The position numbers and the translations under genes are program-made. Positions 1 through 7,558 of a stretch of DNA of 22,391 nucleotides are shown one piece after another. Under the pieces are notes generated by a model. That model was not told where the DNA came from and did not search any database. It saw only the letters and a list, made by a program, of their open reading frames with translations. Source of the DNA: an uncultured Eubacterium sp. (GTDB lineage Bacteria; Bacillota; Clostridia; Lachnospirales; Lachnospiraceae); NCBI GenBank assembly GCA_900548465.1, contig URKY01000040.1, positions 1-22,391 of the forward strand, in the 5' to 3' direction. How positions within the stretch are numbered: the stretch's first letter is position 1; every line of letters starts with the position of its first letter.

Positions 1-72
1 TGAGTCTCTACCGTTCTTTGTAGAACCCATACCTTTTTTATGAGCGAATAACTGAAGGTTCATCTTCATCAT
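1..72 (-). CDS. rpmA: 50S ribosomal protein L27, N-terminus (partial, runs off the window)
   Basis: The 24 codons visible read MMKMNLQLFAHKKGMGSTKN and onward, the start of bacterial ribosomal protein L27 of the large subunit. The first nine residues (MMKMNLQLF) form the Firmicutes-type extension that the Prp protease removes between F9 and A10, exposing the mature N-terminus that reaches towards the peptidyl-transferase centre. The extension and its cleavage are family knowledge; the matching motif is seen directly. The start is fixed by AAGGAGG at 80-86, seven bases before the first of two tandem ATGs. The prp stop codon lies three bases upstream, so the two genes are tightly coupled. The rest of the gene lies beyond position 1. 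Confidence 0.95.
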   Translation of the reverse strand, partial: MMKMNLQLFAHKKGMGSTKNGRDS

Positions 73-74
73 AG

Positions 75-398
75 CTATACCTCCTTATAATCTAATGATA
101 TAAAATCTTTGTAGTCTTTTTCTAATTGCTCCAGTCCGAGGACTAAAGACTTAATTAATAATTCAGCATCACTTCCCGGTAAATTATCAAATCTGAAATC
201 AATAATTCCCTCTTCTTCATTTTCTGTCTCACCATAAGGTTCGTCAGTCAACATGTCAATTGAATTAATAAAGTTAATGGTTAATGCTGATATTCCCGCA
301 CAAACAATATCTTCACCTTCATCTGCATAACCGGAATGTCCGCTTAAGCAGATACCAATGTATTTATTGTCTTTGCAGTAAACTGTAATGTTAGTCAT
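75..398 (-). CDS. prp: Ribosomal-processing cysteine protease Prp
   Basis: Cysteine protease of 107 residues that cleaves the N-terminal extension of ribosomal protein L27, an essential ribosome-maturation step in Firmicutes. The family signature is plain near the N-terminus: GHSGYADEGEDIVCAGIS, with the expected catalytic His at residue 21 and Cys at residue 33. The gene sits between rplU and rpmA, as usual for this family, and its substrate is the next gene. I chose the ATG at 398 because AGGTGG lies five bases upstream; an in-frame GTG at 407 has no suitable ribosome binding site. Length is normal for the family. Older annotations call this protein YsxB or DUF464. Confidence 0.95.
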   Translation of the reverse strand: MTNITVYCKDNKYIGICLSGHSGYADEGEDIVCAGISALTINFINSIDMLTDEPYGETENEEEGIIDFRFDNLPGSDAELLIKSLVLGLEQLEKDYKDFISLDYKEV

Positions 399-413
399 AA
401 TTACCACCTAAAA

Positions 414-713
414 TTAAGCATTGATCTTGTCAATCTTAACTTCTGTATACTGCTGTCTATGACCATTCTTTTTATGATAACCTGTTTTTCTCTTGTACTT
501 GTATACGATAACTTTCTTAGCCTTACCATCGCCAACAACTGTTGCTTCAACAGAAGCTCCGTCAACTGTTGGATTTCCAACTTTACCGTCTACATAGAGA
601 ACCTGATCAAAAGTAAACTTAGCACCAGCTTCAGCTCCGAGTTTTTCAACTCTGACTGTATCGCCTTCTGAAACCTTGTACTGCTTACCACCTGTTGCTA
701 TAATTGCGTACAT
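414..713 (-). CDS. rplU: 50S ribosomal protein L21
   Basis: L21 of the large ribosomal subunit, 99 residues, a near-normal length for the family. The start [14 protein letters not shown] and the C-terminal basic block ([17 protein letters not shown], followed by T-x-V-K-I) are hallmarks of L21. It binds 23S rRNA early in assembly. AGGAGG lies seven bases before the ATG. It opens the rplU-prp-rpmA group and has its own promoter (800-828) and a structured leader (about 714-793), so it can be expressed independently of the genes upstream. An in-frame start further upstream is not supported. Confidence 0.98.
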   Translation of the reverse strand: MYAIIATGGKQYKVSEGDTVRVEKLGAEAGAKFTFDQVLYVDGKVGNPTVDGASVEATVVGDGKAKKVIVYKYKRKTGYHKKNGHRQQYTEVKIDKINA

Positions 714-793
714 ATGAATACCTCCTATTACCCATTACTCGCCAGTTTCGGTGATTGCTTTTGCAATGCTTATAACCACACTGAGCGGCATAC
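714..793 (-). ncRNA. L21-leader-like structured 5' UTR of rplU
   Basis: About 80 bases separate the predicted transcription start from the rplU ATG. On the minus strand, CGCTCAGT (780-787) can pair with ACTGGCG (740-746) with one bulged base. The enclosed segment holds a second stem, ATTGC (763-767) with GCAAT (754-758) around an AAAA loop. Position, length and two-stem form agree with the Firmicutes L21 leader family, thought to be an autoregulatory binding site for L21. The pairing is seen by eye; membership of the Rfam family is inferred, and a covariance-model search would decide it. Confidence 0.65.
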
Positions 794-799
794 CATAGT

Positions 800-828
800 A
801 TAATAACATATTAATAATCCTACGTCAA
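800..828 (-). promoter_or_regulatory. Sigma-A promoter of rplU-prp-rpmA
   Basis: Minus strand TTGACG (823-828) and TATTAT (800-805) are separated by exactly 17 bases. The predicted start is about base 793. The -35 box begins only a few bases after the stop codon of the DUF4317 gene, and no terminator separates them, so rplU probably receives both readthrough and its own transcription. Confidence 0.8.
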
Positions 829-831
829 CAA

Positions 832-2004
832 CTAATTGATTTTAATATTTTCATTTTCTGATATCGGAATAACAAGACAGGATTCTCCATCTATTGTTTC
901 ACGTCTTATAAGAGCTTTCTTATCATCGTTGACTTTTATTATTATATCCTCGCCGTCCGGTTGTGATTCAGCTATTTTTCTGTTTAATTCTTTAATCTCT
1001 TCCTTTAAAAGAATTTTTTCGTTGTTATCCTTTACTGCTTTTGCAGCTTTATTTGGAATAATGTCACCAATCAACGGTAATTCCTCACTCTTAATTGTCG
1101 AAATATATTCCTGCCCTATCTCCTGTGCTTTTGGCTGAGAAATTCCTGCATATTCCAATGCGTCTTTAATGTGGCTTTCATTTATGTAAGTTTCCGGTTC
1201 ACTGTCTGAAACCTGTGCCAGCTCTATATTAACAGATTCCATGATCTCTTTAACTTCTTCCTCACTGGTTACTTCTGCAACCATATCACATAAAATATCC
1301 TGCTTTTGGGCAAAAGTTTTTTTTGTCTGACAGCCCAGAATATCAGTTACCAGTTCTTCATGTGGATTCTTTGAATCCGCTGTATACATAAGAACTGAAT
1401 GAATATCACTGCTTCTGTCATTAAATGCAGGAAAAAGAAATCCTGTTTCAGGCATTGCTACCATCCATTCACGTGATAATGTTCCAATCTTATGCTCAGA
1501 CTTGTTAAATCCAAGCCCCGGCTTTGACAGAACCATAGGACATATGGCACAGATAATATATTCATAGACTTCTTCTGACTCATCTAATTTATTATTATCG
1601 CTTGTTTTTACCATGACATCATATCTGTCATGGAATAACAGAATAAGATAATTTCCAAGAGAATCATATTTTTCAATAATCATATCGTAAAAAGTGTCTA
1701 ACAGACCTTCGTCCTTCAAAGCACTTTTTTTCAGTCCCAGCAGAAACTGCTGGTGACCTCCCGGTTTTTCTTCTTCAAGTGGAAAGTCTAATTCAAGCAT
1801 ATTGTTTCCAAGATTTGTTGAAAGTACTTTTTTTGCAATGTCAATATATTTGAAGAACTCTTCATCTTCTAAGTTAAGAAAAATCTCGTCAATTTTAGTT
1901 ACTTTATTCTTGTTGTCATCAACGTAACATCCACACATTTTTGTAAATGAACAACTGTCTTTTTTTATTCTTCGTCTTAATTCGCCAATTGATTTCTTGT
2001 CCAT
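832..2004 (-). CDS. DUF4317 family protein of unknown function
   Basis: A 390-residue soluble protein with no signal peptide or membrane segment, matching by eye the DUF4317 family common in Clostridia (start MDKKSIGELRRRIKKDSCSF; internal PGGHQQFLLGLKKSALKDEG). No catalytic motif is recognisable and no function is known to me. The N-terminal half looks globular. Residues about 290-350 are rich in Lys, Glu and Ile and probably helical. The ribosome binding site AAAGG lies about 12 bases before the ATG, a rather long spacing. The gene follows the SanA-like gene by 41 bases and ends just before the rplU promoter. Its place upstream of ribosomal protein genes may be incidental. Confidence 0.85.
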   Translation of the reverse strand: MDKKSIGELRRRIKKDSCSFTKMCGCYVDDNKNKVTKIDEIFLNLEDEEFFKYIDIAKKVLSTNLGNNMLELDFPLEEEKPGGHQQFLLGLKKSALKDEGLLDTFYDMIIEKYDSLGNYLILLFHDRYDVMVKTSDNNKLDESEEVYEYIICAICPMVLSKPGLGFNKSEHKIGTLSREWMVAMPETGFLFPAFNDRSSDIHSVLMYTADSKNPHEELVTDILGCQTKKTFAQKQDILCDMVAEVTSEEEVKEIMESVNIELAQVSDSEPETYINESHIKDALEYAGISQPKAQEIGQEYISTIKSEELPLIGDIIPNKAAKAVKDNNEKILLKEEIKELNRKIAESQPDGEDIIIKVNDDKKALIRRETIDGESCLVIPISENENIKIN

Positions 2005-2045
2005 GTCTTAAAAAATCCTTTCTAATATTGTTAATGAATCATTTT

Positions 2046-2762
2046 TTATTCTTCATCGTTAGTTACGGTTCCGCTTGCCTTTAAATCTATTGGTGATCCC
2101 AGATATTTAGGCTCAGGTTTTGTGATACATTTAATAAAGGATTTAACCCTTGCAAAGTATTCCCTGAATTTCCAATAAGCCATTTTTTTACTGTAAAATC
2201 TTAAGTCACTGGTTACTCCGTAAGCATCAAGACCTAATTTATCCGCAATGTAAAGCGCTCTGTACATATGATATTCCTGAGTTACAATAATAACTTTTTT
2301 CGCACCAAAAACTTCTTTTGCACGATACATTGTATCATATGTTTCAAAGCCGGCATGATCCATAAAAATATCTTCAATTGGAACACCCTCGTTTAAGGAA
2401 TAATCTCTCATAACCCTGACTTCATTATGTTCCTGTGAACCGTGGTCTCCCGACATGAGAAGTTTTTTTGAGGCACCGTTTTTATATAATTTATCGGCAA
2501 CAATAAGCCTGTCCTCCAGTATCCATGTAGGTGTGTTGTCTTTTCTTATTCCGGCACCAAGTACTATAATGCAGTCAGCATTAAGATTAGAAGCTTCCTC
2601 AATAGAAAGAATTTTATTTTTTTCTTTCATTACAATGTTTAAATTTATTGCAACAACACCCAGTATTAAAATAATACAAATAAAAAATATCCAACATAAA
2701 ATTTTTATAAGCATTTTTTTCTTATTTTTCCCACTTTCTTTTTTCTTAGAAATGTCATCCAT
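2046..2762 (-). CDS. SanA/YdcF-like (DUF218, ElyC/SanA/YdcF family) membrane-anchored protein
   Basis: A 238-residue protein with a Lys-rich cytoplasmic start, one membrane helix at about residues 17-40, and an extracytoplasmic DUF218 domain. Family landmarks are CIIVLGAGI (64-72), LLMSGDHG (101-108), DHAGFETYDTMYRA (135-148) and TQEYHMYRAL (161-170). Relatives in Gram-negatives (SanA, ElyC) affect envelope integrity and vancomycin sensitivity, but the biochemical role is unsettled. The gene lies 19 bases after the AraC-type reading frame and 41 bases before the DUF4317 gene, so it is probably co-transcribed with the regulator block. The GGAG upstream is 13 bases from the ATG, a weak context. 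Confidence 0.85.
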   Translation of the reverse strand: MDDISKKKESGKNKKKMLIKILCWIFFICIILILGVVAINLNIVMKEKNKILSIEEASNLNADCIIVLGAGIRKDNTPTWILEDRLIVADKLYKNGASKKLLMSGDHGSQEHNEVRVMRDYSLNEGVPIEDIFMDHAGFETYDTMYRAKEVFGAKKVIIVTQEYHMYRALYIADKLGLDAYGVTSDLRFYSKKMAYWKFREYFARVKSFIKCITKPEPKYLGSPIDLKASGTVTNDEE

Positions 2763-2781
2763 AATAATCTGTAGTCTCCTA

Positions 2782-3630
2782 TTATTTTAAATTATTTCTG
2801 TATTCAGACGGTGTAATCCCTGTGATATTTTTGAAAGTTTTCATAAAGTGCTTTTCGTGTTCATATCCTACGGCCTGAGAAATTTCATTTATTTTCATAT
2901 CAGTTTCAGTTAAAAGTTTTTTTGCTTCGCCGACTCTGATATTTTTCAGATAGTTTACAAAATTTGTTCCGGTATATTGTTTAAATGTAAATGAAAACAG
3001 AGAGTAATTCATGGAGATATAGTTAGACACTACAGCCATATTTAAATCGGTGGAATAATTACTGTTTATGTACTCTATTGCTTTCTTCATTTTCAGGTTT
3101 GTTTTATCCTGATCTAAATCTTCACAAACTAAATCATCGAAATTTCTGATCCACTGGCTTAAAACAAGCATATAATCGTCAATTGTCTGATAACTAAACA
3201 TATCAAGAAGTTCGATAACTTCATTTTCTTTATTTTTCAAGGCAGACTGATATATTTTAATTGTTGTGGTTATTATAATTTTCATCTGTTCCTGAAACTC
3301 ATTAATCTTGTATTTTCTTTCTTTTACTCCTGCTACGAATAATTCAAGCTGAAATAATGCCTCATCTAATTTTTTTGAACAAATCAGGTTGGCTGTCTGC
3401 ATCATTATTTTAACTCCATAGCCTAAATCATCATCAGGTTTCTGATATGTATTGGAATCTATTATTTTAGTGCATGTCTCAAAGGCGGTTCGTCTCATTT
3501 CTGCAGCTTCACAATATGCCTGCTTAACATCCATAAAATTGTAATATATTCTACTAATACCAATATAGTAATTTTTTAATTTGTTTTTGACCTCATCTAT
3601 ATAATCTGCATCACATATAACAATTTTCAT
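2782..3630 (-). CDS. AraC-type DNA-binding half of a YesN-like response regulator (frameshifted)
   Basis: This 282-codon frame ends in a canonical AraC/XylS double helix-turn-helix domain (about residues 181-282; EISQAVGYEHEKHFMKTFKNITGITPSEYR). The first ~170 residues resemble the variable middle domain of YesN-type regulators rather than a sugar-binding AraC domain. The frame stays open upstream of the ATG at 3630 as DDFDLTEENKYYYLPAEDS, and reaches the end of the receiver gene if one base is skipped near 3688. No convincing ribosome binding site precedes the ATG (only AGAAGA). I read this as the C-terminal half of one broken regulator gene, about 464 residues if joined. An independently translated protein is possible but less likely. 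Confidence 0.85.
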   Translation of the reverse strand: MKIVICDADYIDEVKNKLKNYYIGISRIYYNFMDVKQAYCEAAEMRRTAFETCTKIIDSNTYQKPDDDLGYGVKIMMQTANLICSKKLDEALFQLELFVAGVKERKYKINEFQEQMKIIITTTIKIYQSALKNKENEVIELLDMFSYQTIDDYMLVLSQWIRNFDDLVCEDLDQDKTNLKMKKAIEYINSNYSTDLNMAVVSNYISMNYSLFSFTFKQYTGTNFVNYLKNIRVGEAKKLLTETDMKINEISQAVGYEHEKHFMKTFKNITGITPSEYRNNLK

Positions 3631-3682
3631 ACTATCTTCTGCCGGAAGATAGTAATATTTGTTTTCTTCTGTTAAATCAAAA

Positions 3683-3688
3683 TCATCA
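3683..3688 (-). other. Frameshift junction splitting the YesN-like regulator
   Basis: The receiver frame stops at TGA (3686-3688), followed at once by a second in-frame TGA (3683-3685). Skipping one base (the T at 3688) joins the frames without a gap: receiver end LKSE continues as DDFDLTEENKYYYLP and runs into the AraC-type frame. A one-base insertion, natural or from sequencing error, is the simplest explanation. Confidence 0.75.
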
Positions 3689-4177
3689 TTCTGACTTTAA
3701 ACATATATTTTCGATTTCGACCTTGGTAATATCATCATAAAAAAGCATATACTGTAACTGTTGATAAGCGACTTTTTTTCTACGGGACTGTTCTGACTCC
3801 CGTTCTTCAATAACTCCGTTAAATTTTTCCAAAGTTTTTTTTATTATTTCCCTGTCAACGGGTTTTGAGATATATTCAGTAACACCATTTCTCATTAAAT
3901 TAACAGCATAATCAAATTCATCAAAGCCACTAATTGCCGCAATTAACGGTTTGTGGTCTAATTTTTGGATTTCGTCGACTAACTGAATTCCGTCCATTTT
4001 TGGCATACGAATATCAGTAAACATTACATCAATTGGTCTGGTTTTTAATATTTCCAAAGCCGATAGACCGTTATTACATTCTATAATCTCTTTTATTTCA
4101 ACTCCGGAACGTTCTATCATTATACGAATTCCCTGTCTGATAATTTTTTCATCTTCAACTAATAATAATGTGTTCAT
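3686..4177 (-). CDS. Receiver-domain half of a YesN-like response regulator (frameshifted)
   Basis: A 163-residue receiver domain that accepts phosphate from the upstream kinase. Landmarks are the acidic pair E8-D9, phospho-acceptor D55 in FTDIRMPKMDG, and K105 in YISKPVD. After residue 110 comes the charged linker usual in YesN/CheY-AraC regulators, which then stops early at a tandem TGA. The DNA-binding half is found in the +1 frame directly downstream, so this is probably the N-terminal part of one interrupted gene. AAGGAG inside the last codons of the kinase gene, nine bases from the ATG, indicates translational coupling. If translated alone, it would be a receiver without an output domain. 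Confidence 0.88.
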   Translation of the reverse strand: MNTLLLVEDEKIIRQGIRIMIERSGVEIKEIIECNNGLSALEILKTRPIDVMFTDIRMPKMDGIQLVDEIQKLDHKPLIAAISGFDEFDYAVNLMRNGVTEYISKPVDREIIKKTLEKFNGVIEERESEQSRRKKVAYQQLQYMLFYDDITKVEIENICLKSE

Positions 4178-4183
4178 TTTGGC

Positions 4184-5941
4184 CTACTCCTTATCTTGTG
4201 GAATTTGAATAACAACTTTTGTATAAGCGTTTTCACGGGAATATATCTGTAATCCATATTCCTGTCCAAAATACATCTTAATACGCTGTTGTACGTTATA
4301 TAAAGCTCTTCCATGCTCTCTTCCATCGTCAACATAATCAATGGAATTGATTTTTTGACGTAACTCATTTAAAGTTTCTTCAGACATACCCACACCCATA
4401 TCCGAAACCTCAATATTTATAATACCATCCGTAGTAAATACTTTTATATATATGACAGTATCCTCTGCCAGATTTTCAATACCATGATATACTGAATTTT
4501 CTACAAGTGGCTGAAGGGACATCTTTGGAATTTGTGTATTTAAAAATTCTTCTGGAATTTTTAAAGATAAAGTTATTTTATAGTCGAATCTTAAATTTAG
4601 AAGATTTAGGTAATCCTTTATATATTTTACTTCATCTTTTAATGATACCATGCCTGAAGTCCATTTCATACTGTATCGAAACATATTTCCAAGAGTTGTA
4701 ATGGCGTCTGATATGTCGAACTCCCCTTTTATTTCAGCCATCATTTTTATGGACTCTAAAACATTGTACATAAAATGTGCATTTATCTGATTTTGCAGAG
4801 AGCGGAGTTCTGCATTTTTAACCAACAGCTGTTTATTTGTATTTTCAATGTTAAGCTGTTCAAGTGCATCCAGCATCTTGTTAATCTGAATACCTAATTC
4901 TGATATTTCGTCATTTCCCGTCTCAGTAAGTCGTAATACTGTTCCGGTTTTAATTTGTCTTACTTCATAAGTTAGTGTATTAAAACGCTTAAAGATATTA
5001 CGAATTAATAAAATTACAATGATACTAAATATGATAATTGATAAAAAAACTACTATAATGTAAGTGAACTGACCTCTGTAATATGAATATATAGTTTTTT
5101 CGGTATTATTTACATGAACAAAATATCCATTAAGGGATTTACATGGCAAAACACTTACAATGCATTTGGTATCGTCTAATGTAGTTTCTGTGCTTATTCC
5201 TGAAGAGACATTCTTTGTAAATTTAAGAATATCCTCTTTGTTATCATTGAAAAATTTAATATTATTGTCTGATGTGTGAACTTGGCTGCCTGTAATAAAA
5301 CAGCACATGTCATCACTATTTTCTTCATAAAAATTCTCAAATAAACTGTCAATTTTGGTTGAAACTTCAAGGACACCAATATTGTTTCCGTCAAAATCAG
5401 TTATATTAGTTATAAGACCGACAAGACGTACATTGTTTACACTATTTAAAAACACATTATCAAGATAATCGAATTTCCAACTGTTATCTTCAATATTGTC
5501 TGACCAATCAAGATTTTGAATTCTGTCTATTCGGTAAAAACATGGTTTTTTTTCTGTAATGGGTGCATCTACAAAGAGACGTACCTGGTACAGATATGGG
5601 TTTATGTTTGTCATATTATAAAGAAAACCAAGTTCATTATCATAAAAATCAATTTTTTTTACTGCAGAATAATCCTTTCCGGTGCGTACAAAATCAATAT
5701 AATTAATAATAGTAGTATTATTAAGCACCATCTGTTGTGCAAGACTACATACTTCTTCTACTGATTGAAGGTTTGCTTTTACACCGTCCATGTAAGTCTG
5801 TTCATCCTTAAGAGCATTCTCACCGGCATTTTTTGTTATATTGTATAGCATAACAAAAGACCAGAGAATCGAACTTATAAGAAGAAATACTATTATTATT
5901 ATGATAACTCTGTCACTAAGAGAAAATTTTTTCTTTTTCAT
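4184..5941 (-). CDS. YesM-like sensor histidine kinase
   Basis: A 585-residue membrane kinase of the YesM / His_kinase (PF06580) class. It has a first membrane helix at about 12-34, an extracellular sensing region to about 290, a second helix at about 292-314, a HAMP-like linker, and a catalytic core. The phospho-acceptor box reads QNQINAHFMYNVLESI with His389; most relatives have PHFLYN, so the Pro before His is replaced by Ala. The ATP-binding N box (QPLVENSVYHGIE, Asn482) and G box (DMGVGMS, Asp514) are intact. The start codon overlaps the stop of the binding-protein gene by one base (TAATG), and the regulator begins six bases after the end. Such kinases commonly sense carbohydrate-related cues. 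The ligand is unknown. Confidence 0.93.
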   Translation of the reverse strand: MKKKKFSLSDRVIIIIIVFLLISSILWSFVMLYNITKNAGENALKDEQTYMDGVKANLQSVEEVCSLAQQMVLNNTTIINYIDFVRTGKDYSAVKKIDFYDNELGFLYNMTNINPYLYQVRLFVDAPITEKKPCFYRIDRIQNLDWSDNIEDNSWKFDYLDNVFLNSVNNVRLVGLITNITDFDGNNIGVLEVSTKIDSLFENFYEENSDDMCCFITGSQVHTSDNNIKFFNDNKEDILKFTKNVSSGISTETTLDDTKCIVSVLPCKSLNGYFVHVNNTEKTIYSYYRGQFTYIIVVFLSIIIFSIIVILLIRNIFKRFNTLTYEVRQIKTGTVLRLTETGNDEISELGIQINKMLDALEQLNIENTNKQLLVKNAELRSLQNQINAHFMYNVLESIKMMAEIKGEFDISDAITTLGNMFRYSMKWTSGMVSLKDEVKYIKDYLNLLNLRFDYKITLSLKIPEEFLNTQIPKMSLQPLVENSVYHGIENLAEDTVIYIKVFTTDGIINIEVSDMGVGMSEETLNELRQKINSIDYVDDGREHGRALYNVQQRIKMYFGQEYGLQIYSRENAYTKVVIQIPQDKE

Positions 5942-7527
5942 TATTCATCGAGTCCTAATTTCTTTTTATTTTCTTTTATCCGTTTTGTTAAAGCAGTTTT
6001 AACTTTATTGTATCCTGTTTTATCTCTGTAAGATATATGTTTGTTATATATTTTATTGAATTCACTATCGTTTTTAGCTAACAAAAGTTTTGGTAATGTT
6101 TCAGACCAACTTTTATCAATTTTGCTTTTTATTGAACCAATTTTGCTGTCAGAATCAAAGGTTATTGTATACTGTCCTACATATGTGGTATACGGATAAG
6201 TCCATTGTTTTAATTGTGTTACCGGATTATTATTGTCATCCCTGATCCAGTCAGATGCCATAGCATCATTTTGTAACATCCAATAGCAGGAATCAGCGCC
6301 GTATTTTTTGTCATAGGTTGTCCTATCAGTATATAATACATCTTTTATTTTCTGTTTGACTTCAGGAACACCATCAGAGTTATAGTCCCACATTTTGCCT
6401 TTAACTCCAAGCCATGTCATTTTCTGCCCTTCTTCGCCTAAAAGATAGGTTATAAGTTTTATGGCTTTTTCAGGATTTTTGCAATTTTTTGAAACCATCG
6501 TTACTGTCCAACCATTTACACTCGTTCCGGGAAGTGTATAATCATCGCCTTTTAGATTTTTGGGACCGTCAACTGCTATGTAAATACTGTTTGGATTTTT
6601 TGCATAAAGAACCTTTTCCTGATCAGCTAAATCCGTATATTGATAAATCATACAAAAATACTGGCCTTTACCTATTTTTTCAGACATTTGAGTTCTTGAA
6701 TCAAGAAAGATTTCGTCCTTTAAAAGTCCCTCTCTTCCAAGTTTGTTATAAGCTTTCAGCCATGCAACATAATCTTTATTTCTAATCCTGTCAATAGCGT
6801 TCCCTTTTTTATCAACATATGGAACTGCAAGAAAATCCATTAAATAGTTATCGAATGAATCGCACCCTACATCATTAAATTCTGTACAACCCACAGGAAT
6901 TAATTCATTACCGTCAATAGTAGGAAACATTTTTGCAGCCTTTTCAACTGCAGCAACAAAACTATCAGGAGTTGTCATATCAGGGCTTCCAATAGCCTCA
7001 TAAATATCCTTTCTTACTAAAAAAGTTTCATTTGATGCAAGATTTTTATATTTTTTGTAGTCTGAAGGTGAACAGGCTGAATTTGGATAGCCGTACAAGT
7101 GACCGTCATTGCTTGTATGCCATTTAACTACTTCCTTATTTACTACATTGTAGAAATATGTATCATACTTATCTGCCAATTCATCCAACGCATAAACCTT
7201 TTTCTTATTTATCATCTGACTTATTTCAGGCTCCCACCATCCAAGAGTTATAAGATCAGGTAATGAATCTGATGCAATCATTGAGTCTAATTTTTCGTTG
7301 GGATTTCCTGTTGGTACTACAAAATTGATATTGCAGCCTGTTTTGTCCGTAATGGCTTTGGAGACCATATTATTTCCCCATTGGGGTGTAAACCAGGAAA
7401 AATTAATATACCATGACAAATCCGTAACTTCCTTTGTGCTCTTCCTGTTTTTACAGCCTGCTAATATGGAAGATACCATAACAAGACACAAAAACAGAGA
7501 AAAGACATTTGCTTTTTTTCTTTTCAT
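5941..7527 (-). CDS. Extracellular solute-binding lipoprotein, carbohydrate type (LplA-like)
   Basis: A 528-residue lipoprotein. The signal peptide (residues 1-24) ends in the lipobox LAGC with lipidated Cys25. The mature protein has the layout of the large family-1 solute-binding proteins that feed CUT1-type sugar importers: IASDSLPDLITLGWWEPE near residue 100, NPEKAIKLITYLLGEEGQKMTW in the C-terminal lobe, and aromatic-rich segments. No ABC permease or ATPase gene is adjacent. It is instead translationally coupled to a YesM-like kinase, so it may import with permeases encoded elsewhere or present a ligand to the sensor. AGAGG eight bases before ATG is the ribosome binding site. It starts 31 bases after the RNase gene. 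The substrate cannot be read from sequence. Confidence 0.9.
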   Translation of the reverse strand: MKRKKANVFSLFLCLVMVSSILAGCKNRKSTKEVTDLSWYINFSWFTPQWGNNMVSKAITDKTGCNINFVVPTGNPNEKLDSMIASDSLPDLITLGWWEPEISQMINKKKVYALDELADKYDTYFYNVVNKEVVKWHTSNDGHLYGYPNSACSPSDYKKYKNLASNETFLVRKDIYEAIGSPDMTTPDSFVAAVEKAAKMFPTIDGNELIPVGCTEFNDVGCDSFDNYLMDFLAVPYVDKKGNAIDRIRNKDYVAWLKAYNKLGREGLLKDEIFLDSRTQMSEKIGKGQYFCMIYQYTDLADQEKVLYAKNPNSIYIAVDGPKNLKGDDYTLPGTSVNGWTVTMVSKNCKNPEKAIKLITYLLGEEGQKMTWLGVKGKMWDYNSDGVPEVKQKIKDVLYTDRTTYDKKYGADSCYWMLQNDAMASDWIRDDNNNPVTQLKQWTYPYTTYVGQYTITFDSDSKIGSIKSKIDKSWSETLPKLLLAKNDSEFNKIYNKHISYRDKTGYNKVKTALTKRIKENKKKLGLDE

Positions 7528-7558
7528 GTGTTAAACCTCTTTAATTTTTTTGTTTTCT

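Noticed and set aside
836..1138. 100-codon plus-strand open frame antisense to the DUF4317 gene
   Set aside because: Hydrophobic and Ser/Phe-rich product typical of the reverse complement of a Lys/Glu-rich gene, with no family resemblance; treated as a shadow frame. The same applies to plus-strand frames at 459-671, 2455-2790 and 12813-13148.
2046..2762. Calling the SanA/YdcF-like gene a vancomycin resistance gene
   Set aside because: The database label derives from a Gram-negative permeability phenotype; nothing here (no van cluster, no ligase) supports resistance.
3683..3700. Programmed +1 frameshifting, as in prfB, joining the two regulator halves
   Set aside because: There is no Shine-Dalgarno-like stimulator a few bases upstream and GAA-TGA is not a known slippery pair; a simple indel explains it better.
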